NCBI GenBank assembly: GCA_015490395.1 | Contig: WFXX01000263.1 | Coordinates: 1-20,622 of the forward strand | DNA from: Gammaproteobacteria bacterium | Lineage (GTDB): Bacteria > Pseudomonadota > Gammaproteobacteria > DRLM01 | DNA: 20,622 nucleotides | Reading direction: 5' to 3' | Shown: piece by piece, positions 9,324 to 16,125 of the stretch | Layout: each line of letters starts with the position of its first letter | Position numbering within the stretch: position 1 is the first letter of the stretch | Position numbers and translations under genes: made by a program | Notes under the pieces: model-generated | What the model was told of the DNA's origin: nothing | What the model saw: only the letters and a program-made list of their open reading frames with translations | Database searches by the model: none

Positions 9324-9794
9324 ATGAGCCCTTTCCGGGTCCTGTTGCTGATCTTTTTCTTGGTGCCCCTCCTGGAGATCTATCTCCTGATCCAGGTGGG
9401 GTCGGTGATCGGGGCCTTGCCCACGGTGGCTCTGGTGGTGCTCACCGCCTTGGTGGGCGCGGCCTTGCTGCGCCACCAGGGTCTGAGCACCCTGCGCCGG
9501 GTCCAAGAGACCGTGCTCCAGGGCGGGGTGCCCGCCCTGGAGCTGCTGGAGGGGGCGGTGATCGTTCTGGGCGGGGCCCTGCTCCTGACCCCTGGCTTCT
9601 TCACCGACGCGGTGGGCTTCGTATGTCTGGTCCCCGGGCTGCGCCGCCGTCTCCTGCGCTGGGCCCTGCGCCGGGGTTTGGTGGCCGTGCTGGCCGGGCC
9701 CCGCCGCCCCCCGCCGCCAGGGCCGGGGGGTGGGTTCACCATTGAGGGCGAGATCGAGCGCGAGGAGGCGGCACGGCGTGGCCCGCCCCCTTGA
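9324..9794 (+). CDS. fxsA: FxsA family membrane protein
   Basis: A 156-residue inner-membrane protein of the FxsA family; E. coli FxsA when overproduced relieves F-plasmid exclusion of phage T7, but its normal role is unknown. Hydrophobic segments lie at about 4-23, 27-49 and 76-105. The conserved start (PFRVLLLIFFLVPLLEIYLL) and the block LLLTPGFFTDAVGFVCLVPG are diagnostic. The C-terminal tail is cytoplasmic-looking, rich in Pro, Arg and Gly. The ATG at 9324 is chosen because the family begins directly with the hydrophobic segment; the ribosome site is poor. A weak promoter (TTGCGC-17-TACATT, 9240-9268) lies upstream. The stop codon is inside the -35 element of the groES promoter, and location before groES is common in gammaproteobacteria. 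Confidence 0.93.
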   Translation: MSPFRVLLLIFFLVPLLEIYLLIQVGSVIGALPTVALVVLTALVGAALLRHQGLSTLRRVQETVLQGGVPALELLEGAVIVLGGALLLTPGFFTDAVGFVCLVPGLRRRLLRWALRRGLVAVLAGPRRPPPPGPGGGFTIEGEIEREEAARRGPPP

Positions 9795-9819
9795 CAGGCG
9801 GGGGCGTTGTTCCCATATT
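9790..9819 (+). promoter_or_regulatory. groES heat-shock (sigma-32-like) promoter
   Basis: CTTGACA (9790-9796) differs by one base from the sigma-32 -35 CTTGAAA. After 14 bases comes TCCCATAT (9811-9818), one mismatch from CCCCATNT. The C-rich run before CTTGA and the G-rich spacer also resemble the E. coli groE promoter. The same bases can be read as a sigma-70 promoter (TTGACA, 17 bases, CATATT), so basal transcription by sigma-70 is possible. The fxsA stop codon is embedded in the -35. The likely start is near 9826. Confidence 0.7.
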
Positions 9820-9820
9820 G

Positions 9821-9847
9821 TTGGCACTCACCTCGGGCGGTTGCTAA
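9821..9847 (+). promoter_or_regulatory. CIRCE-like operator (HrcA site)
   Basis: TTGGCACTC (9821-9829), exactly 9 bases, then GGTTGCTAA (9839-9847). The CIRCE consensus is TTAGCACTC-N9-GAGTGCTAA, so 15 of 18 arm positions match, including the outer TT..TAA and the GCACTC core. It covers the predicted groES transcription start, the position expected for HrcA repression. Because the right arm is imperfect, binding would need testing. No hrcA gene lies in the window. Confidence 0.65.
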
Positions 9848-9850
9848 CAA

Positions 9851-9864
9851 GGGGGCTCGCCCCC
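9851..9864 (+). other. Hairpin in groES leader
   Basis: GGGGG (9851-9855) pairs with CCCCC (9860-9864) around the loop CTCG. An alternative pairing, CTCGGG (9832-9837) with CCCGAG (9862-9867), would exclude it, so the leader could adopt two structures. It ends about 60 bases before the groES start codon and has no T-run. A regulatory role is speculative. Confidence 0.35.
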
Positions 9865-9924
9865 GAGAGACCGTCCGGCGGGCATCGCCTGCAATGGGAA
9901 CCAGAGACCAAGGGAGATCAGACC

Positions 9925-10215
9925 ATGAAGATTCGACCGCTTCACGACCGCGTGGTGGTCCGCCGCCTGGAGGAGGAGCGCAAGACCCCGGGCGGGATCG
10001 TCATCCCCGACACGGCTGCCGAGAAGCCCATCCAGGGCGAGGTGGTGGCCGTGGGCAACGGCAAGCTCCTGGACAGCGGTGAGGTGCGTCCTCTGGACGT
10101 GAAGGTGGGTGACAAGGTGCTCTTCGGCAAGTATGCCGGCACCGAGGTGAAGCTGGACGACCAGGAGCTGCTGGTGATGCGCGAGGACGACATCATGGCC
10201 GTTCTCGAGCAGTGA
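9925..10215 (+). CDS. groES: Co-chaperonin GroES
   Basis: A 96-residue lid subunit of the GroEL-GroES folding chamber; it forms a heptameric cap. The sequence is textbook: IRPLHDRVVVRRLEEERKTP at the start, the mobile loop at about 20-33 (KTPGGIVIPDTAAEKP) that docks on GroEL, the PIQGEVVAVGNGK strand and the final DDIMAVLEQ. The ATG at 9925 follows AGGGAGA at a good distance, which rules out the longer open frame from 9730 that overlaps fxsA. groEL starts 67 bases downstream on the same message, with no terminator between them. Expression is probably controlled by the sigma-32-like promoter and CIRCE-like element upstream. Confidence 0.98.
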   Translation: MKIRPLHDRVVVRRLEEERKTPGGIVIPDTAAEKPIQGEVVAVGNGKLLDSGEVRPLDVKVGDKVLFGKYAGTEVKLDDQELLVMREDDIMAVLEQ

Positions 10216-10282
10216 GGCAGGAGCGGATTCCGGGACACGACCACCAACGAGCGGAACGGATCTTTCGGGAGGACACGAGGAG

Positions 10283-11911
<1,629 letters not shown>

Positions 11912-11939
11912 CCCTCCCCCGCGCGCGTCGCGGCGGGCA

Positions 11940-11972
11940 GGCCCCGGGGAGGCACCCCGGGGCCTTTTCTTT
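11940..11972 (+). terminator. Intrinsic terminator after groEL
   Basis: A perfect 10-bp stem, GGCCCCGGGG (11940-11949) and CCCCGGGGCC (11955-11964), with the 5-base loop AGGCA, is followed by TTTTCTTT (11965-11972). This is a classic Rho-independent terminator for the groESL message. The opposite strand has no T-run, so the converging thioredoxin-like gene does not appear to share it. Confidence 0.93.
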
Positions 11973-12014
11973 GTGGCGGCGTGCGCGGGGCTCCCGGTGG
12001 GTGGGCGCCGCCCT

Positions 12015-12254
12015 TCAGGAGGCGGCGATCCGGTTCAGCGCCGTGTGCAGCTCCTCCTCGTTGGGGAAGCCACGGAAGAGCACCTCGCCGTCCACCACGA
12101 GGGTGGGCGAGTGGCGGATTGCCAGGCGCTCGGTCAGCTCCGGCTCCTCCTCGGCGAAGACCACGCGGTGCTCGATGCCGCGCTGGCGCAGGATCTCACT
12201 GAGCTTGGGATAGTGGGTGCAGTGGCGCGTAGCCACGATCAGGACCTCGGTCAT
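12015..12254 (-). CDS. Small thioredoxin-fold protein with a single cysteine
   Basis: A 79-residue cytoplasmic protein with a thioredoxin/glutaredoxin-like layout: a first strand (TEVLIVATR), a lone N-terminal active-site cysteine in RHCTHYPKL (C12), and the cis-proline strand RHSPTLVVDGEVLFRGFP (P50). The usual second cysteine is absent (CTHY instead of CxxC), so it cannot form an internal active-site disulfide; a monothiol, ligand-binding or sulfur-handling role is possible. No glutathione-binding signature is evident. The ATG at 12254 follows GGAGGGAG at good spacing. It converges on groEL and diverges from the DUF302 gene, 203 bases away. The fold is fairly secure; the function is unknown. 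Confidence 0.8.
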   Translation of the reverse strand: MTEVLIVATRHCTHYPKLSEILRQRGIEHRVVFAEEEPELTERLAIRHSPTLVVDGEVLFRGFPNEEELHTALNRIAAS

Positions 12255-12457
12255 GACTCCCTCCGTGCCGGGCGGCGAGGCGAACGCTGACCGGGCTAGC
12301 TTCGCCGCCGCCGGGAGGGCCTGTCAAACAGGGGCGCCCGTCAGCGGTGGCGGCGCTGGTAGGAGCCTGCTGCCAGGAGGGGCGGGCGGCACCGCCTTGG
12401 CCTATACTGGAGCAGGAGCTTAGGGTATGGGCGGCAGCGCCCGGCAGGAGGACGGTC

Positions 12458-12850
12458 ATGGCTTACGGGTTCGACGTGCGGGTGCAGGGCGGCTTCGACG
12501 AGGTCGTGCAGCGGGTGACGGAGGCCCTTGCCCAGGAGGGCTTCGGGGTGCTGACAGAGATCGATGTGCAGGCTACCTTGCGCAAGAAGCTGGGGGTGGA
12601 GGTCCGCCCCTACCGGATCCTGGGAGCCTGTAACCCGCCCCTGGCCCACCGGGCCCTGGAGGCCGAGCCCGACATCGGCCTCCTGCTGCCGTGCAACGTG
12701 GTGGTCCGCCAGGAGGCCGACGGCAGCATCACGGTGGCTTTCATGGATCCGGAGGCGGTCCTGGCCCTGGTGAACCGGCCGGAGGTGGCGACGCTGGCCC
12801 GGGAGGTCAAGGCCAAGCTCCAGCGAGTGGCTGCTGCGCTGGGTACTTGA
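12458..12850 (+). CDS. DUF302 domain protein
   Basis: A 130-residue single-domain protein of the DUF302 family, with no signal peptide. The family hallmark runs from about 50 to 83: RPYRILGACNPPLAHRALEA, then PDIGLLLPCNVVV, including C58 and C79. The C-terminal helix (PEVATLAREVKAKLQRV) is also typical. The biochemical role of DUF302 is unknown; members are common in sulfur-oxidising and metal-exposed bacteria. The ATG at 12458 follows AGGAGG at about 7 bases. A TATACT -10-like hexamer lies at 12403-12408, without a clear -35. The 203 bases between this gene and the divergent thioredoxin-like gene hold only that and a small GGCGG/CCGCC stem (12385-12396). The next gene starts 57 bases downstream. 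Confidence 0.9.
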   Translation: MAYGFDVRVQGGFDEVVQRVTEALAQEGFGVLTEIDVQATLRKKLGVEVRPYRILGACNPPLAHRALEAEPDIGLLLPCNVVVRQEADGSITVAFMDPEAVLALVNRPEVATLAREVKAKLQRVAAALGT

Positions 12851-12876
12851 GCGGATGCTCTCACTGGCGTTAGACT
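12847..12876 (+). promoter_or_regulatory. Candidate promoter of the metal-efflux locus
   Basis: TTGAGC (12847-12852, 4/6) and TAGACT (12871-12876, 4/6) are separated by 18 bases. The DUF302 stop codon TGA lies inside the -35. Transcription from about 12883 would cover the small secreted protein and possibly cusCBA. No convincing MerR-type dyad is seen in the spacer, so regulation cannot be read from it. Prediction is weak. Confidence 0.3.
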
Positions 12877-12907
12877 GAACCTTTCAGCTAGATCGGCCTC
12901 CTGCTTC

Positions 12908-13282
12908 ATGCATCGAGCACCCGGCTTCCGCCGCTTGGCCACGACCCTGTTGCTGCTGCTCTTTCTTCAGCACCCGCTGGGAGGCGCAGCCGCGGTGTGG
13001 GCCGATGCCTCGCAGGGCCTGCACGCCACTCAAGGTGCCGTGGTCGTCGTGCTCGCAGGCCTTGATGTCCCCGAGCGCGGCGGGCCGGGCCACGATTGCC
13101 TCACCGCCTGCCTGAGCGGCAAGGGCTGTGTCCAGGGCGGCCAGTGCTGCAGCCCGGCCCAGCCCGGCGGCCTGTCCCCGGGGGCCGGCCAGGTGCCGGC
13201 CTACCGCCCTGCAGCTGCCGAGGGCCTGCCGTCCTCGCCCCTTTCCGTACCCACCAAGCCACCACGCAGCCTCCTCGGCTGA
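12908..13282 (+). CDS. Small secreted cysteine-rich protein upstream of cusC
   Basis: I do not recognise this 124-residue protein. Residues 1-32 look like a Sec signal peptide: RAPGFRRLATT then LLLLLFLQHPLGG and an AVWA/DA cleavage region. The mature part is short and has five cysteines in 18 residues (C64, C68, C74, C80, C81; C-x3-C-x5-C-x5-CC), next to H62 and D63. A Pro/Ser/Gly-rich tail follows. Small periplasmic His/Cys proteins often sit beside metal-efflux genes (CzcI, CopL or DUF2946-type proteins), so periplasmic metal binding or sensing is a fair guess, but I see no specific family motif. The ATG at 12908 lacks a clear ribosome site, so the start or even the gene is less certain. 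It precedes cusC by 123 bases with hairpins between. Confidence 0.6.
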   Translation: MHRAPGFRRLATTLLLLLFLQHPLGGAAAVWADASQGLHATQGAVVVVLAGLDVPERGGPGHDCLTACLSGKGCVQGGQCCSPAQPGGLSPGAGQVPAYRPAAAEGLPSSPLSVPTKPPRSLLG

Positions 13283-13283
13283 G

Positions 13284-13307
13284 GGCCCGCCCGCGATGAG
13301 GCGGGCC
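13284..13307 (+). other. Hairpin after the small secreted gene
   Basis: GGCCCGCC (13284-13291) pairs perfectly with GGCGGGCC (13300-13307), with an 8-base loop, starting two bases after the TGA at 13280-13282. No T-run follows, so full termination is unlikely. It could be a 3' stabiliser, a partial terminator or simply a GC-rich palindrome. Confidence 0.4.
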
Positions 13308-13358
13308 GGTGGGGCCGCGCACGCGCCGCGGCCTCGATACCGCCGTTGGCATGCTCGT

Positions 13359-13378
13359 CCCGCCGATCTGCCGGCGGG
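13359..13378 (+). other. Hairpin upstream of cusC
   Basis: CCCGCCG (13359-13365) pairs with CGGCGGG (13372-13378) around the loop ATCTGC. It ends about 10 bases before the GAGGAG ribosome site of cusC, so it may affect translation or mark a processing point between the small gene and cusCBA. Confidence 0.35.
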
Positions 13379-13405
13379 GGCGGTCACTGAGGAGCGCTGC
13401 CTTCT

Positions 13406-14707
13406 ATGGTTCGTCTTGCACGCCGGAGCGGCGCCGCCGCTCTCCTGATCCTTGCCCTGCTGCTGTGGGGCACGACCCGGCCGGGGGCCACAGCCCCGCC
13501 CGAGCCGCTGACGCCGACGGCGGCGGTGCGGGAGGCCCTGGCGGGGAATCCCGGCTTGGAGGCCCTGCGCCGCCGGGCCGAGGCCTTGGCGGCGGTGCCC
13601 AGCCAGGCAGGCACCCTGCCCGATCCCCGCCTGCACCTCAACGCCATGAACCTCCCCGTGGACAGCCTGGCCCTGTCCCAGGAGGCCATGACCCAGCTCC
13701 AGGTGGGCTTCAGCCAGGCCCTGCCCTTTCCCGGCAAGCTCGCCCTGCGGGAGGCGGTGGCCAGGCACCGGGCCGAGGCCGCCGCCGCCCGTGTGGCGGA
13801 GCTGCGCCTGGCCCTGGCCCGCGATGTGCGCCTGGTGTGGTGGAACCTCTACTACCTGGACCGGGCTCTGGCCCTCCTGGCGCGCAACCGGGAGCTGATG
13901 CGCCAGCTCGTGTCCATCGCCCGGACCAAGTACCGGGTGGGCAAGGGGCTGCAGCAGGATGTGCTGCTGGCCGAGCTGGAGCTCTCCCGCCTCCTGGAGG
14001 AGGAGCTGGCCCTGCAGGGCTTGCGCCGGCGGGAGGAGGCCCGGCTCAACGCCCTGCTGGGGCGCGAGGCCTTTGAGACGGTGCGCCTGCCCGCCGAGCC
14101 GCCCGTCCCCTTGCCGGAGGTCCCGCGGGAGGCGCAGCCCCTGGTGGCGCAGGCCCTTCAGGCCCGGCCCTTGCTGGCCGTACGGCAGGCGGAGCTGGAA
14201 GCGGCGCGCCAGGCCCTGGCCCTGGCCCGCCGGGACTATTACCCGGACTTCCAGGTCTCGGCTGCCTACGGCTACCGGCAGGATGCCCCCGGCGGGCGGG
14301 ACCGGCCGGACTTCCTGTCCCTGATGTTCAGCATGAGCTTGCCCCTGCGCGCCGACCGGCGCCAGGACCGCGCCGTGGACGAGCGCACCGCCCGCTTGGC
14401 CGAGGCCCGGGAGCGCCTGGCCGAGGCCCGCTTGCAGGTGGAGCGGGAGATCGTCCAGGCCTTGACCGATCTGCGCCGGGCCCGGGAGCAGGCCCTGCTC
14501 TTCGAGACAGGAATCATCCCCCAGGCCCGTCAGACCGTGGCCAGCATGCTGGCCGGCTACCAGGTCAACCAGGTGGATTTCCTCAACCTGGCGCGCGCCC
14601 AGATCACCCTCTTCCGCTACGAGACCCGGTACTGGAAGGCCTTCGGCGAGGCCCAGCAGGCCTGGGCCCGTCTGCAGGCCGCCGTCGGCAAGGAGACCCT
14701 CCGATGA
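13406..14707 (+). CDS. cusC: TolC-family outer-membrane channel of the Cus efflux system
   Basis: The outer-membrane exit duct of a tripartite RND efflux pump. The 433-residue protein has a signal peptide (about 1-29) but no lipobox cysteine, unlike E. coli CusC. Two repeated outer-membrane-efflux domains follow: the first with LTPTAAVREALAGNPGLEAL and QALPFPGKLALR, the second with ARRDYYPDFQVSAAYGYRQ and the C-terminal NQVDFLNLARAQITLFRYE. The long heptad-rich helices rich in Arg, Leu, Ala and Glu are those of the periplasmic tunnel. The ATG at 13406 has GAGGAG about 11 bases upstream. Its stop overlaps the adaptor start (ATGA), implying coupled translation. The name cusC rests on the neighbours; by itself it is a general CusC/CzcC-type channel. 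Confidence 0.9.
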   Translation: MVRLARRSGAAALLILALLLWGTTRPGATAPPEPLTPTAAVREALAGNPGLEALRRRAEALAAVPSQAGTLPDPRLHLNAMNLPVDSLALSQEAMTQLQVGFSQALPFPGKLALREAVARHRAEAAAARVAELRLALARDVRLVWWNLYYLDRALALLARNRELMRQLVSIARTKYRVGKGLQQDVLLAELELSRLLEEELALQGLRRREEARLNALLGREAFETVRLPAEPPVPLPEVPREAQPLVAQALQARPLLAVRQAELEAARQALALARRDYYPDFQVSAAYGYRQDAPGGRDRPDFLSLMFSMSLPLRADRRQDRAVDERTARLAEARERLAEARLQVEREIVQALTDLRRAREQALLFETGIIPQARQTVASMLAGYQVNQVDFLNLARAQITLFRYETRYWKAFGEAQQAWARLQAAVGKETLR

Positions 14708-16125
14708 GCAGAGCCACCCCCATTCTCCTCGCCCTGGCCTTGGTCGCGGGAGCGGCCGGCGGCTATTGGTGGGCGGCCCGGCAGGAAGCCCCACCGCCGC
14801 CGGCGGCGGGCGGGGCCGCAGGCGAGCGCAAGCCCCTCTATTACCGCCACCCCATGAATCCGGCCATCACCTCCCCCGTGCCCGCCAAGGACGAGATGGG
14901 CATGGACTACATCCCCGTCTACGCCGAGGACGAGCCCGAGGAGGTGCCCGGGACGGTGCGCATCGATCCGGTGGTGATGCAATCCATCGGGGTGCGCACC
15001 GCCCGGGCCGAGCGCCGCAGCCTGAGCCGTGCGGTCCACGCCGTCGGGCGAGTGGACTACGACGAGGAGCGCCTGGCGCGCCTCCATCCCAAGACCGAGG
15101 GCTGGGTGGAGGAGCTGTTCGTGGACAAGACGGGCGAGCCCGTGCGCCGGGACGCCATCCTGCTGGGGATCTACTCCCCCCAGCTCGTTACCGCCCAGCA
15201 GGAATACCTGCTGGCCCTGGACAATCTGCAGGCCTTGGCGCGCAGCCCCTATCCCGATATCCGCCACGGCGCCGAGGCCCTGGTGGAGAGCGCCCGCACC
15301 CGCCTGGAGATGCTGGACGTGCCCGAGCACCAGATCCGGGAGCTGGAGCGCACCCGGGAGGTGAAGAAGGTCCTGCACATCCATTCACCTTTTGACGGGA
15401 TCGTGGTGAAGGTGGGGGTGCGCGACGGGCAGTACGTCACGCCTAGGACCGAGCTCTATCGCTTGGCGGACATCCGCCGCGTGTGGGTCTACGTGGACGT
15501 CTACGAGAACGAGCTGCCCTGGATCCGGGTGGGGGATCCGGCGGAGATGCGCCTGAAGGGCATCCCGGGCCGGGTGTTCCGGGGGAAGGTGCGTTACGTC
15601 TATCCCTTCGCCGACGAGCGCACCCGCACGGTGCAGGTGCGCCTGGCCTTCGACAATCCCGATCTGCTGCTCAGGCCGGGGATGTTCGCCGAGGTGACCC
15701 TGCGTCCGGACCGCCGGGTGGATGCCGTGGCCGTGCCCGAGCAGGCCGTGGTGCGCACCGGCACGCGGAGCCTGGTCTTCGTGGTGCGCGGCCCCGGCCG
15801 CTTCGAGCCGCGTGAGGTGAAGACCGGGGTGGTCTCAGGCGGCTGGGTCCAGATCCTGCGTGGCTTGGAGGCCGGGGAGGAGGTGGTGACCTCGGCCACC
15901 TTCCTCATCGACTCCGAGTCCAGCATCCGCGAGGCGGCGGCCAAGATGCGCCCGCCCAAGGCCCCCACCGGTGGCCACGGGACCGGCCACGCCATGCCCA
16001 TGAAGGAGCCCGTGGAGGGGGGCATGCAGGGCACCGCCGATGGCGGGGCGCTCATGAGCGGAGCGGGGCGCGGCGCCACCGGGCGCGTGGCCCGCCCCGG
16101 CGGGGGAGGGATGGCCCATGATTAA
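14704..16125 (+). CDS. cusB: Periplasmic adaptor of the Cus efflux system
   Basis: Membrane-fusion protein joining pump and channel and passing metal to the pump. 473 residues. A hydrophobic N-terminal anchor or signal (about 5-24) is followed by a heavy-metal-binding domain (about 45-73, YYRHPMNPAITSPVPAKDEM then GMDYIPVY). Its M51, M65 and M67 correspond to the Met site of E. coli CusB (M21, M36, M38 of the mature protein). The barrel-sandwich/lipoyl half-motifs (GWVEELFVDKTGEPVRRD and HSPFDGIVVKVGVRDGQYV), helical hairpin and beta-barrel domains follow. An extra tail (about 415-473) is rich in Gly, Met and His (GGHGTGHAMPMK), possibly a further metal site. The ATG overlaps the cusC stop by 4 bases, and the last 8 bases overlap cusA. 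Confident as a Cu/Ag-type adaptor. Confidence 0.95.
   Translation: MSRATPILLALALVAGAAGGYWWAARQEAPPPPAAGGAAGERKPLYYRHPMNPAITSPVPAKDEMGMDYIPVYAEDEPEEVPGTVRIDPVVMQSIGVRTARAERRSLSRAVHAVGRVDYDEERLARLHPKTEGWVEELFVDKTGEPVRRDAILLGIYSPQLVTAQQEYLLALDNLQALARSPYPDIRHGAEALVESARTRLEMLDVPEHQIRELERTREVKKVLHIHSPFDGIVVKVGVRDGQYVTPRTELYRLADIRRVWVYVDVYENELPWIRVGDPAEMRLKGIPGRVFRGKVRYVYPFADERTRTVQVRLAFDNPDLLLRPGMFAEVTLRPDRRVDAVAVPEQAVVRTGTRSLVFVVRGPGRFEPREVKTGVVSGGWVQILRGLEAGEEVVTSATFLIDSESSIREAAAKMRPPKAPTGGHGTGHAMPMKEPVEGGMQGTADGGALMSGAGRGATGRVARPGGGGMAHD

Noticed and set aside
12397..12426. TTGGCC with a downstream TAGGGT and CCTA/TAGG arms as a MerR-type promoter for the DUF302 gene
   Set aside because: The arms are only four bases, the interior does not pair and the -10 is poor; only the separate TATACT is mentioned.
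12884..14794. A 636-codon open frame on the minus strand opposite the secreted protein and cusC
   Set aside because: It is a mirror of the coding strand in very GC-rich DNA: low-complexity Gly/Gln/Leu-rich translation, no domain motifs, and it overlaps the clear TolC-family gene.
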